From NCBI GenBank assembly GCA_027460615.1, contig JAPZAO010000078.1, forward strand, positions 1 through 64,000: a stretch of DNA of 64,000 bases, read 5' to 3'. Positions 1 through 7,114 of the stretch are shown in pieces. Made by a program: the position numbers and the translations under genes. The notes beneath the pieces are model-generated. The model was not told the origin of the DNA. It worked only from the letters and a program-made list of their open reading frames with translations, and ran no database searches. Source of the stretch: Candidatus Methanoperedens sp. Lineage in GTDB: Archaea; Halobacteriota; Methanosarcinia; Methanosarcinales; Methanoperedenaceae. Each line of letters starts with the position of its first letter. Within the stretch, counting starts at the first letter, position 1.

Positions 1-1
1 C

Positions 2-184
2 AACATGGAGACCTCAGCGATTTTCGCACTCGCTCAATACAGGAATGTGGAGGCCGCATCCGCCCAAGTCATCTCCGATGTTTTGTCAGAGACCGGATGG
101 CTACAGGCCTTCGAACACCAACCCGTCAGAGTGAATACACAGATTCTTTTGAAAGAAGTCTTGGAGACACTCTCTGAAAGCTAA
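2..184 (+). CDS. Nucleoside phosphorylase (uridine phosphorylase-like), C-terminal end only
   Basis: This is the last 60 codons of a gene entering from the left edge, ending at TAA 182-184. The fragment contains METSAIFALA followed by a QVISD stretch. In PNP/UDP phosphorylases the ME-S region contacts the nucleoside ribose and the V-SD strand carries the catalytic Asp. Such enzymes cleave uridine or purine nucleosides with phosphate in cytosolic salvage. The substrate cannot be read from this fragment. The 3' end overlaps antisense with the end of the convergent HD-domain gene. No paralogue is visible in the window. The family assignment rests on these motifs only. Confidence 0.75.
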   Translation, partial: NMETSAIFALAQYRNVEAASAQVISDVLSETGWLQAFEHQPVRVNTQILLKEVLETLSES

Positions 185-544
185 GAGTGAAATCGCTCCT
201 TTTCTCAATAGTCCTTCCACGTTATCATGGCTTTTCCTTGTATAACGGACAATCAGCTTCTCGGTCGCATGGGAAAAAGGCCCGTGCCCTATATCATGGA
301 GTAAGGAAGCGGCAAGCAATTCATTCTGCTGGGGTTCATCTACATATTTTACCAGGTGTTTGGCGAGATGATAGGTGCCCAATGAATGTTCAAACCGGGT
401 ATGGTTTGCGCCCGGGTATACGAGATTTGAAAAACCAAGCTGCCGTATCCTCCGCAATCTCTGGACTTCGGGGGTATCGACAAGCGCCAGCGCAAGTTCG
501 TCCAGTTCAATGTAATCGTGTATCGGGTCGCGTATAACTTTCAT
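101..544 (-). pseudogene. Truncated HD-domain phosphohydrolase
   Basis: The 147 residues match the first third of the HD-superfamily phosphohydrolases (dGTPase/SAMHD1-like; usual length about 400). The N-terminal signature (VIRDPIHDYIEL), H53 in RFEHS, the H83-D84 pair in LLHDIGHGPFSH and the following His residues are all present. Family-like sequence stops near residue 118 (LLRKGAIS). The remaining residues look unrelated and are simply the antisense of the nucleoside phosphorylase 3' end. The distal metal-binding Asp and the whole C-terminal half are missing, so phosphohydrolase activity is unlikely. The break falls almost exactly at the neighbour's stop codon, suggesting a deletion or rearrangement that joined two convergent genes. 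A short HD protein with some activity cannot be excluded. Confidence 0.7.
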
Positions 545-570
545 AATTTACTCAAATAATTTCTATAAAC

Positions 571-580
571 AAATATATAG
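571..580. promoter_or_regulatory. A/T-rich TATA-like element between divergent genes
   Basis: An AAATATATAG stretch lies in the 103-bp gap between the HD-domain fragment (-) and the acetyltransferase (+). It resembles an archaeal TATA box and is symmetric enough to serve either direction. Which strand it drives is unknown. Confidence 0.35.
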
Positions 581-647
581 TATAAAGAATTATCTTAAGG
601 ATTATTGAATTATCCGATACGGAAAAGAAAGGGAAAAAATATATTAA

Positions 648-1076
648 ATGGATATTGAACTCAGGAAGGCAACGCAGGCTGATATTAAGGATATAAAAAC
701 GCTTCTTTCTTTTTATTATCTTGACACCGAGAAAGTTGAGAAAAACCTTCCTGAATTCATAGTTGCAGTGCTTGATAAAAAGACCGTGGGATGCGCCTGC
801 CTGGATATCGGGGATATAGTAGAATTGCGCTCGATAGCCGTGCTGCCGGCTTACCGTAATAAAGGTATAGGCTCAAGATTGGTAGATGCTATTTTAACCC
901 GTGCCGCCGACCTTGCAGATACGGTCTATCTTCGTACCACATCACCTGCCTTTTTTGGGAAAAAAGGGTTCGTTCGCCTTCAAAATGAGGAGAAAAAACT
1001 CATCTGGAAAGAGTGTGCGCAGTGTGATAAATATGAAATTTGCAGGCAAACCCTGATGAAGCGCGTATTAAGATAA
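648..1076 (+). CDS. GNAT-family N-acetyltransferase
   Basis: A 142-residue GNAT protein. The acetyl-CoA pyrophosphate loop is visible as RNKGIGSRL (about residues 69-77), preceded by the usual beta-strand SIAVLPAY. The order of elements resembles the small ArgA-like acetyltransferases that acetylate glutamate or other amino acids. An unusual C-terminal tail has three cysteines (C-AQ-C-DKYEI-C) and could bind a metal. The acceptor is not readable from sequence. The gene stands alone downstream of the truncated HD gene. The ATG start is preceded by a weak purine-rich stretch (GAAAGGG). Confident on family, not on substrate. Confidence 0.8.
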   Translation: MDIELRKATQADIKDIKTLLSFYYLDTEKVEKNLPEFIVAVLDKKTVGCACLDIGDIVELRSIAVLPAYRNKGIGSRLVDAILTRAADLADTVYLRTTSPAFFGKKGFVRLQNEEKKLIWKECAQCDKYEICRQTLMKRVLR

Positions 1077-1273
1077 TTTTTGATTTTAATGATTAAATAT
1101 TATTTATCTGCTTTGTGACCAACAAAACTATAATTGCATGTATGAAATTAATGATGGGGCATAGTAAGAATATCTCACAATTTAGATAAAACCAAATAAG
1201 AAACGGGGAAAAATGAGAATAGGGGTATTTGGATATCGGTGAGATTCTTTCTTTACTCATGAGGAGATTGGAA

Positions 1274-1381
1274 ATGAAGGCAAAAGTAATATATGTCGAA
1301 CGGAGCAAAGCAGATAAAATTAATAAGATTCTTGAGGCTGGAAGGGATTTCATGGAATACGGGAAAAAGAAGAAAATGTAA
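1274..1381 (+). CDS. Possible small protein (35 aa), unknown
   Basis: The 407-nt gap between the acetyltransferase and aIF2-gamma holds one short reading frame with coding character: a basic, helical-looking 35-residue peptide beginning MKAKVIYVERSKADK and ending in a Lys run. The start at 1274 has a good Shine-Dalgarno (GAGGAG at 1261-1266, 7 nt upstream). An in-frame ATG at 1259 would add five residues but has no such site. No family is recognised. It may be a real small protein or the remnant of a longer one. Nothing else is evident in the gap apart from the promoter of the next gene. Confidence 0.4.
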   Translation: MKAKVIYVERSKADKINKILEAGRDFMEYGKKKKM

Positions 1382-1431
1382 ATTCATCCCGGTTTAATGC
1401 TTTAATCCCGTAGCCTTTTATGTAAAAGCCA

Positions 1432-1439
1432 TTAAATAC
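1432..1439 (+). promoter_or_regulatory. TATA box of the aIF2-gamma operon
   Basis: TTAAATAC lies about 45-52 nt upstream of the TTG start of aIF2-gamma. A transcript starting about 25 nt downstream would have a leader of roughly 20 nt containing the GGAGG ribosome-binding site at 1473-1477. This is the only promoter-like element ahead of the seven-gene operon. Confidence 0.5.
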
Positions 1440-1483
1440 AAAGAGCCCAATGTAAGGCATCGTTTCCGTATTGGAGGATTTCA

Positions 1484-2713
1484 TTGCAACCAGTTGTAAA
1501 TATCGGCATTGTAGGGCATGTTGACCATGGCAAGACCACGCTTGTCAAGGCACTTTCGGGTGTCTGGACAGACAGGCACAGCGAAGAGATAAAAAGGGGA
1601 ATATCGATAAGGCTCGGCTATGCGGATATTGTGCTCAGGAAATGCCCTGACTGCCCCGAACCTGACGGTTATACAACCAAAGAAATATGCGAAAAATGCG
1701 GAGCAAAAACAGAAGTTCTTCGTGCTATTTCATTTGTGGATTCCCCGGGTCATGAGACCCTGATGGCAACCATGTTATCAGGAGCGGCATTGATGGACGG
1801 CGCACTCCTTGTTATCGCTGCCAATGAACAATGCCCGCAGCCGCAGACAAAAGAACATCTTATGGCATTGAATATCCTGGGGATTAAAAATATACTGATT
1901 ATCCAGAATAAGATCGATATTGTTCCGCGTGAGAAAGTCCTTGAGAGTTACAATCAGATCAAGGCATTCGTGAAAGGCACTGTGGCAGAAAATGCACCGA
2001 TTATCCCAATCTCAGCACAGCAGAATACAAATATCGATCTTGTCATTGAAGCCATTGAAAAATACATTCCGACCCCGAAACACGACCTCAAAAAATCACC
2101 ATTGATGTATGTGGCGCGGTCTTTTGATATCAATAAACCCGGTACACTTCCTGACAAACTTGTAGGAGGTGCCATCGGCGGTTCTTTGAATTTTGGTGTT
2201 TTTCATCCGGGTGATGAAATAGAGATGCGTCCCGGCAGAAAAGTTGAAAGCGGGGGAGTTGTCAAATGGGTTCCCATCAAAACCGTGATAACCACTATTC
2301 ATGCGGGGAAGGAAGAGTTAAAAGAAGCTGTACCGGGCGGCCTTATAGGCATTGGCACAAACCTTGACCCCACTCTTACCAAAAGCGATGCCCTTGTCGG
2401 GCAGGTCGCAGGGATTCCGGGGTCGCTGCCCCCGACACTTGAAGGGTTCCTGATGGAAACTAAACTTCTTGAACGTGTTGTCGGGATAAGCGATGAAGCA
2501 GCGGTCGAGCCCATACGGTCAAACGAACCGCTGATGCTTAATATCGGGACTGCAACCACGATTGGCGTCGTCGTAAGCGCAAGGGGAGCTGAAGCCGAAG
2601 TCAAACTTAAAAGACCGATATGCGCGGATAAAGGCGCACATATTGCAATAAGCAGGCGTGTGGGAGCGCGCTGGAGGCTTATAGGTTCAGGCGTGTTGAA
2701 AGAATTTAAATGA
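1484..2713 (+). CDS. eif2g: Translation initiation factor 2 subunit gamma (aIF2-gamma)
   Basis: This is the GTP-binding subunit that brings initiator Met-tRNA to the small ribosomal subunit with the alpha and beta subunits. The motifs are complete: G1 GHVDHGKT (residues 11-18), G3 DSPGH (96-100) and G4 NKID (142-145). A zinc knuckle with C54, C57, C69 and C72 is diagnostic for the gamma subunit over EF-Tu. Length (409 aa) is normal. The start is TTG, chosen because GGAGG at 1473-1477 sits 6 nt upstream and the protein then begins just before the first beta-strand. It heads an operon conserved in euryarchaea and overlaps the PIN gene by 4 nt (ATGA). Confidence 0.97.
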   Translation: MQPVVNIGIVGHVDHGKTTLVKALSGVWTDRHSEEIKRGISIRLGYADIVLRKCPDCPEPDGYTTKEICEKCGAKTEVLRAISFVDSPGHETLMATMLSGAALMDGALLVIAANEQCPQPQTKEHLMALNILGIKNILIIQNKIDIVPREKVLESYNQIKAFVKGTVAENAPIIPISAQQNTNIDLVIEAIEKYIPTPKHDLKKSPLMYVARSFDINKPGTLPDKLVGGAIGGSLNFGVFHPGDEIEMRPGRKVESGGVVKWVPIKTVITTIHAGKEELKEAVPGGLIGIGTNLDPTLTKSDALVGQVAGIPGSLPPTLEGFLMETKLLERVVGISDEAAVEPIRSNEPLMLNIGTATTIGVVVSARGAEAEVKLKRPICADKGAHIAISRRVGARWRLIGSGVLKEFK

Positions 2714-3081
2714 CAAGAAAAGTAATAATCGACACCAACGGGATGATGGTTCCCGGCCAGTTCGGTCTTGATATTTTTTCGGAGCTTGAAAGATTGGGTT
2801 TTGATTCTTATATGGTTCCAAGACCTTCTGTCAAGGAATTAGAAAAAATTTATGCAGAGGGGAAGGGCAGAAACAGGAAAGCCGCCAAAATTGCATTGTC
2901 ATTGGTGAGCAGGTGTACAGTCGTAGAAAAGAATGGATTCGCGGACGATGTCATTGTGGAACTGGCTATTACTGAAAAAGCGGCTGTCCTGACTAACGAT
3001 ATAGAATTAAAGAAAAGATTATGTAGTAAGGGAATCAGTACAGTGTATCTTCGAGAAAAAACTCGTTTGAGTATTCAATAA
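2710..3081 (+). CDS. PIN-domain nuclease (Fcf1/VapC9-like)
   Basis: A compact 123-residue PIN domain. The acidic residues expected for the metal site are visible: D8 (IIDTN), E43 (VKELEK), D79/D80 (FADD) and D97 (LTNDIEL). Its fixed place between aIF2-gamma and Rpo7 in euryarchaeal genomes suggests a housekeeping role in rRNA processing, like the eukaryotic Fcf1/Utp24 nucleases, rather than a toxin. No antitoxin-like gene is adjacent. It is translationally coupled to aIF2-gamma. The RNA substrate is inferred from context, not shown. Confidence 0.85.
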   Translation: MTRKVIIDTNGMMVPGQFGLDIFSELERLGFDSYMVPRPSVKELEKIYAEGKGRNRKAAKIALSLVSRCTVVEKNGFADDVIVELAITEKAAVLTNDIELKKRLCSKGISTVYLREKTRLSIQ

Positions 3082-3101
3082 CTTTTATTAAGAGGATTTA
3101 G

Positions 3102-3737
3102 ATGTATAAGAAAATGAGATTATCGGATACGGTGAGAATTGCGCCGGAATTACTTGGTGAACCTGTCCAGGAAGCGGTTAAACTCGCTTTGCGCGAAAAA
3201 CTTGAAGGGCTTGTGGACAAGAGAATCGGCGCAATAGTCGCGGTAAAAGACGTGATTGAAGTCGGGGAAGGACATATACTGGCAGGGGATGGCGGCGTTT
3301 ATTACGACGCCGTCTTTGATGCCCTGACCTTCATGCCCGAACTTCAGGAAATCATTGAAGGAAGCGTTGTTGAAGTTGTCGAGTTCGGCGTTTTCGTGGG
3401 CATAGGTCCTCTTGACGGTCTTGTGCATGTAAGCCAGCTGACAGATGAATTCATCAGTTATGATGAGAAAAACTCACGCCTGATAACCAGGGAATCGGGG
3501 CGTGCAATAACAGAAGGGGATAAAATCCGCGCAAGAATAATTGCCGTAAGCTTAAATGAGCGCGAACCCAGGGACAGTAAAATAGGTCTCACCATGCGCC
3601 AGCATGCCCTTGGCAAACTTGAGTGGCTTGAAGAAGCCCGCAATCCCAAAGAGGGCGGCGAAGAAAAAGCAAAACCCAGGAAGAAAAAGAAAGAAGAGCC
3701 AAAAACCGGGAAATCAGATGAAACCGGGGGAACATAA
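3102..3737 (+). CDS. rpo7: RNA polymerase subunit Rpo7 (RpoE')
   Basis: This subunit forms the stalk of archaeal RNA polymerase with Rpo4 and contacts emerging RNA. An N-terminal RNP-like domain (about 1-80) is followed by an S1 RNA-binding domain (about 82-166) containing VVEFGVFVGIGPLDGLVH. At 211 aa it is about 20 residues longer than usual. The excess is a Lys/Glu/Pro-rich disordered tail (about 181-211). Its stop overlaps the first base of spt4 (TAATG). The tail resembles, in character, that of S24e in the same operon. Confidence 0.96.
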   Translation: MYKKMRLSDTVRIAPELLGEPVQEAVKLALREKLEGLVDKRIGAIVAVKDVIEVGEGHILAGDGGVYYDAVFDALTFMPELQEIIEGSVVEVVEFGVFVGIGPLDGLVHVSQLTDEFISYDEKNSRLITRESGRAITEGDKIRARIIAVSLNEREPRDSKIGLTMRQHALGKLEWLEEARNPKEGGEEKAKPRKKKKEEPKTGKSDETGGT

Positions 3738-3922
3738 TGGCAGAAAGCGTTTGCAGGCAATGTCACAGGATAGTCACAGGGCAGATATGCCAGGTCTGCA
3801 ATTCGACGGCGCTAACCTCTGATTGGAGCGGTTATGTGGTTATAATCGACCCGGAAAAATCACAGATCGCAAAGAGGCTTGGCGTTAATTTACCGGGAAA
3901 GTATGCATTGAAGGTACGCTAA
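3737..3922 (+). CDS. spt4: Transcription elongation factor Spt4 (RpoE'')
   Basis: A 61-residue zinc protein with C6-x2-C9 and C18-x2-C21, then the short beta-core of Spt4 (WSGYVVIIDPEKSQIAK). Spt4 binds Spt5 to make the processivity clamp on RNA polymerase. Length and position directly after rpo7 are typical for archaea. It overlaps rpo7 by one base and is followed by a one-base gap before the dephospho-CoA kinase gene, so it is certainly co-transcribed. Confidence 0.95.
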   Translation: MAESVCRQCHRIVTGQICQVCNSTALTSDWSGYVVIIDPEKSQIAKRLGVNLPGKYALKVR

Positions 3923-3923
3923 C

Positions 3924-4457
3924 TTGAAAAAATACTGCCTGCCGGAAGAGTTAAGAGAAGAACTTCGAAAACTCCATGGTGAACTTTATTCCGGAGACGG
4001 TATCGAGAATGCAAAGCAGATTGTCAAAGATTTACATAAATATTCTAAAATAATTTCTGTAGGGGATATTGTCACTTTCAATCTCCTGACAGCCGGGCTT
4101 GTCCCTGATATATCCTTTGTGGATGACAGGACAAAACGCGGTCCGGCTTCAGATAAAATCATGAAGGGCACAAGGCATGCGTATTTTAAAACAATAACGG
4201 TTGAAAACCCACCAGGAACAATAACGGAGGAACTGTTGCAGGAAATCGGAAGGGCAATGGAATCCAAAACACCGGTACAGATATTTATAAAAGGCGAAGA
4301 GGATCTTGCAGCCCTGCCATCGATTGCTATGGCGCCTATTTCATCAGTAATTATATATGGGTTGCCTGACAAAGGGGCGGTACTCGTCCGAGTGACCGAG
4401 GACAAGAAAAAAGAAATACAATCATTGCTTGATAAAATGAAGTGTAAGGAGAATTAA
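3924..4457 (+). CDS. GTP-dependent dephospho-CoA kinase (DUF359 family)
   Basis: A 177-residue protein of the former DUF359 family, shown in Thermococcus to phosphorylate dephospho-CoA with GTP, the last step of archaeal CoA synthesis. Conserved features include SVGDIVT (strand followed by Asp), the VDDRTKRGP segment and a GEEDLAALP stretch. The start is TTG, 1 nt after the spt4 stop. No other in-frame start gives a normal length. The gene sits in the same place in related euryarchaea. A second CoA gene, coaBC, lies 1.3 kb downstream on the opposite strand. Confidence 0.88.
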   Translation: MKKYCLPEELREELRKLHGELYSGDGIENAKQIVKDLHKYSKIISVGDIVTFNLLTAGLVPDISFVDDRTKRGPASDKIMKGTRHAYFKTITVENPPGTITEELLQEIGRAMESKTPVQIFIKGEEDLAALPSIAMAPISSVIIYGLPDKGAVLVRVTEDKKKEIQSLLDKMKCKEN

Positions 4458-4459
4458 TA

Positions 4460-4933
4460 ATGGAAGTTCAGATCATCAAGGATAAGACAAATCCCATATT
4501 GAAAAGAAGAGAAATATCGATAAAAGTTAAGGATAAAATAACCCCCTCAAGGATTGAGGTCAAGGGCAAACTTGCAGCGCTGCTGAATTCAAAACCCGAG
4601 TTAATAGTGATAGAGCGTCTCGGAACGAAGTATGGAAAACAGGAACTGGTAGGGACAGCCTGTATCTACCAGACCGAAGAGCGCTTAAAACAGTTAGCTC
4701 ACGAGCATCTTGTTGCGAGGGATGCGCCGAAGGTAAAAGAAGGCGAAGAGGCTCCTGCCCAGGCAGCTCCGGCTGCGCCTGCGGCTAAAGAGGCCGAAGT
4801 TAAAGCCGAGCCAAAGGCTGAAGCTAAACATGAACCTAAAGCCGAAGCTAAACCCAAGGCGGAAGCCAAAGCGGAAACCAAACCCAAAGCAGAAGCAAAA
4901 TCAGAAGAAAAGAAAAAACCTGAGAAGAAGTGA
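4460..4933 (+). CDS. rps24e: Ribosomal protein S24e with a long KAE/P-rich tail
   Basis: Residues 1 to about 90 are the S24e fold, with the KDKTNPILKRRE and YGKQELVG segments. A normal archaeal S24e is about 100 aa. This one is 157 because of a C-terminal tail (about 95-157) built of repeated Lys-Ala-Glu-(Ala/Pro) units, predicted to be disordered or helical and strongly charged. The gene starts 2 nt after the kinase gene and precedes S27ae. The tail could be lineage-specific rRNA contact or a solubility extension. Its function is unknown. Confidence 0.93.
   Translation: MEVQIIKDKTNPILKRREISIKVKDKITPSRIEVKGKLAALLNSKPELIVIERLGTKYGKQELVGTACIYQTEERLKQLAHEHLVARDAPKVKEGEEAPAQAAPAAPAAKEAEVKAEPKAEAKHEPKAEAKPKAEAKAETKPKAEAKSEEKKKPEKK
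4790..4912 (+). repeat. Imperfect in-frame repeats coding the S24e tail
   Basis: The 3' third of rps24e repeats variants of AAAGCCGAAGCTAAACC, each unit coding K-A-E-A-K-P or K-A-E-P. Third positions differ between units (GCC/GCG/GCA/GCT), so the repeat is kept at protein level rather than being a recent DNA expansion. Confidence 0.7.
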
Positions 4934-4938
4934 TTTTA

Positions 4939-5088
4939 ATGGCAGTTAATGAATTTTATGAAATAAGCGGGAACAAAGCGAAGAAGATAAAACCGTCATG
5001 CCCAAGATGCGGGCCCGGCGTATTCCTTGGCGAGCACAAGAACCGCCTTGCATGCGGTAAGTGCGGCTATACCGAGTTTAAGAAGTAA
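4939..5088 (+). CDS. rps27ae: Ribosomal protein S27ae
   Basis: A 49-residue protein with a C4 zinc ribbon: C21-x2-C24 (CPRC) and C39-x2-C42 (CGKC). It ends GYTEFKK as in other archaeal S27ae proteins. The ATG lies 5 nt after the rps24e stop, and S24e-S27ae is the standard archaeal order. It is the last gene of the operon and is followed at once by a T-run terminator. Confidence 0.93.
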   Translation: MAVNEFYEISGNKAKKIKPSCPRCGPGVFLGEHKNRLACGKCGYTEFKK

Positions 5089-5096
5089 TTTTTTTG
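5086..5096 (+). terminator. Poly-T terminator after S27ae
   Basis: Seven consecutive T residues (5089-5095) begin right after the S27ae stop codon. Archaeal polymerases stop on such tracts without a hairpin. The site lies in the 43-bp gap between the convergent S27ae and HIT genes. Confidence 0.55.
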
Positions 5097-5131
5097 TATG
5101 GGCGCTCCCTGCGCCTTTGCGGTGATTCAGG

Positions 5132-5479
5132 TTAAACTTTGGCGCCCCACCCGCCAATAAGATGTATGTGCAGGTGGAATATTACCTGCCCCCCGCCGCT
5201 GCCTACGTTTATTACAAGTTTGTAGCCGCTGTCGCGTATGCCAAACGTTTGGGCTATTTCCTTTGCTTTTAGCATCATTTTTGAGATGATGGCGCTGTGG
5301 CGCTCTTGCAGCGCATTGACGCTTTCGATATGCTCAACCGGAACTAGCAGCACATGGACGGGCGCTGATGGTCTTATATTGTGGAAAACCGCCATTTCGT
5401 CATCCTTATAAACGAAATTTGCTGGCGCTTCACCCTTAACTATTTTGCAGAAAATGCACTCGTCTGCCATATTTTTCAT
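5132..5479 (-). CDS. HIT-family (Hint-like) nucleotide hydrolase
   Basis: A 115-residue histidine-triad protein. The triad reads H102-L-H104-I-H106 and H104 would be the nucleophile. C8-x2-C11 near the N-terminus plus H50 form the zinc site typical of Hint-branch proteins. Such enzymes hydrolyse nucleoside phosphoramidates and AMP-lysine in the cytosol. The start overlaps the upstream 95-aa gene by 4 nt. A second ATG three codons later is also possible. It forms a three-gene - strand unit with that gene and coaBC. Confidence 0.92.
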   Translation of the reverse strand: MKNMADECIFCKIVKGEAPANFVYKDDEMAVFHNIRPSAPVHVLLVPVEHIESVNALQERHSAIISKMMLKAKEIAQTFGIRDSGYKLVINVGSGGGQVIFHLHIHLIGGWGAKV

Positions 5480-5763
5480 CCAGCAAGCACTTTCTCAAGC
5501 ATCTCAAACCTGCTCACTGCAAGCTCCTTACTTGCTATGCGCCTGATTATTGCGCGCCCGGTATCGAAAATGATAATTTTCTCAACAGGGGAATTCGTAA
5601 GAATCAGCATCTCGTTATCTGGCGTCACCTGCACATCCTCAAAGTGCTTTTTAAGCTCAAGAAGAGCCTGCGGCGTTATTTTTATAGCTCCGAGTTCAGC
5701 CTCGCCGCTGAATAAATCCTCATCCGCCTTCGTAAAACACGGTTCAATGGTTATAATTTTCAT
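5476..5763 (-). CDS. Small conserved-looking protein, unknown function
   Basis: A 95-residue acidic, soluble protein with no signal or membrane segment. It alternates strands and helices (KIITIEPCFTKADEDL; KIIIFDTGRAIIRRIASKEL). I do not recognise the family. It lies 6 nt downstream of coaBC and overlaps the HIT gene by 4 nt, so all three are probably made together. The sequence gives no catalytic motif. The single Cys (C9) is not part of a pair. Confidence 0.7.
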   Translation of the reverse strand: MKIITIEPCFTKADEDLFSGEAELGAIKITPQALLELKKHFEDVQVTPDNEMLILTNSPVEKIIIFDTGRAIIRRIASKELAVSRFEMLEKVLAG

Positions 5764-5769
5764 GGGTTT

Positions 5770-6957
5770 TTAGAGAAGTGCCTCGACTTTGTCCATTATC
5801 TCTTTTGCTATCACTTGCTTGGTTCCGCTGACTTTTTTAATCCCGTCATCGACAAGATAAACCTCATTTGTATCCGCGCCCATGCCGCCCGAAGATACAT
5901 CGTTCGCCACAACCATGCTGAGCCGGGACGATTCCATCGACTTACGCGCCCGTTTTACCAGCTCATTTTCTGTTACGCCCGTCTCTGCTTTAAAACCAAT
6001 AATCTTAAGTTTCGGGTACTTTGAACGCGCTTCCCTCAGGAGTTTAGGCGCAGGCTTCAATGTAAGTGTGACCTCTTTATCTGACTTTATCTTGGTCTTA
6101 GATGGTTTTACAGTGAAATCAGAAATTGCAGCCGCGCTGATGAGCAGGTCGTATCCTTTGCCCAGCTCTTCAATCACCGTATCCGTCATGTCTTTCGCGC
6201 TCTCGACATTGAACTCGCAAATCCCCTGAATCCCGATGCAGCCCCTGTGAACAAGTGTAACATCAGCGCCCCTCCTGAAAGCCAGAAGTGCAAGCTCGAT
6301 TCCTGTCTTTCCCGAGGCGCGGTTTGTAAGTATCCTTATGGGGTCAATGGCTTCGGCAGTTGCTCCGCCTGTAATCAATATGCTTTTGCCTGCAAGGGTC
6401 TTCCTGCCAAGCGTTCTCTCCGCCCGCAGCACAATTTCTTCATTTGAGGCTATCTTCGCTGCGCCTTCTTCCAGTATGGGAGTTACGAAGTCAACTCCCA
6501 GTTCTGTGAGTTTCCCAATATTTTCAATAACTATAGGGTGGTCATACATGGATTCATGCATGGCGGGGACTATCATTATCGGGATGCCTGAACCAAAAGC
6601 CGTTGTCGCAAATGTGGTGACAGGCGTATCATCGATTCCGTGTGCGATTTTGCCAATCGTGTTAGCGGTGCACGGGGCAATTAAAAGAAGAGAGGCTTTG
6701 CCACCAATTCCGCAGAATTCCACGTGCTCAACGCCGCCTGTAATTTCTGTAATCACAGGCTTGCCTGTGGCATAACGCATGGCTTCGGGATGAATGATTT
6801 TCTGCGCTGCCTGTGTCATCACGGCATGCACACTTGCACCGTGTCTCCTGAGTTCCCGGGCAAGCTCGACGCACCGGACGGCTGCGATGCTTCCTGTGAT
6901 TCCGAGAACTATGGTTTTGTCTTCGAGTGAGTTTGAGGTTCGGGTGATTTGTGCCAT
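5770..6957 (-). CDS. coaBC: Bifunctional phosphopantothenoylcysteine decarboxylase/synthetase
   Basis: CoaBC joins cysteine to 4'-phosphopantothenate and decarboxylates the product on the way to CoA. The N-terminal flavoprotein half (about 1-185) has the FMN-binding GITGSIAA, the catalytic His in GGVEHVEF (H78) and PAMHESMY in place of the bacterial PAMN-x-x-M. The C-terminal synthetase half (about 190-395) starts LITGGATAEAIDPIR with SGKTGIELA for nucleotide binding. Length (395) is normal. It heads the - strand unit with the unknown small gene and HIT, close to the dephospho-CoA kinase gene. Confidence 0.95.
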   Translation of the reverse strand: MAQITRTSNSLEDKTIVLGITGSIAAVRCVELARELRRHGASVHAVMTQAAQKIIHPEAMRYATGKPVITEITGGVEHVEFCGIGGKASLLLIAPCTANTIGKIAHGIDDTPVTTFATTAFGSGIPIMIVPAMHESMYDHPIVIENIGKLTELGVDFVTPILEEGAAKIASNEEIVLRAERTLGRKTLAGKSILITGGATAEAIDPIRILTNRASGKTGIELALLAFRRGADVTLVHRGCIGIQGICEFNVESAKDMTDTVIEELGKGYDLLISAAAISDFTVKPSKTKIKSDKEVTLTLKPAPKLLREARSKYPKLKIIGFKAETGVTENELVKRARKSMESSRLSMVVANDVSSGGMGADTNEVYLVDDGIKKVSGTKQVIAKEIMDKVEALL

Positions 6958-7054
6958 GGTTTTTTATGCTTTTATCTTATATTGTTAAACTATTATACAA
7001 AACTTCTTTAATGAACATAAGATTAACGGCAAATTGTGAAAAAACCAGAAACTA

Positions 7055-7066
7055 TTTATTATAATA
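7055..7066 (+). promoter_or_regulatory. TATA-like element of the surface-protein gene
   Basis: TTTATTATAATA lies about 60-70 nt upstream of the ATG/GTG starts of the surface protein, inside the A/T-rich divergent gap with coaBC. A transcript would begin near 7088. Confidence 0.4.
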
Positions 7067-7114
7067 ATTTCAAAATGTTAAAAAGTGGAAAGGTAATGTT
7101 AAAACAAAAAAGTA

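Noticed and set aside
1093-1353. 86-aa hydrophobic reading frame on the - strand
   Set aside because: It is antisense of the small + strand frame with a good SD, has no SD of its own that I can see, and its hydrophobicity comes from A+T-rich intergenic DNA.
4790-4912. Repeat tract in rps24e as a CRISPR or satellite
   Set aside because: The repeats are in frame, imperfect and code a coherent charged tail; there are no spacers.
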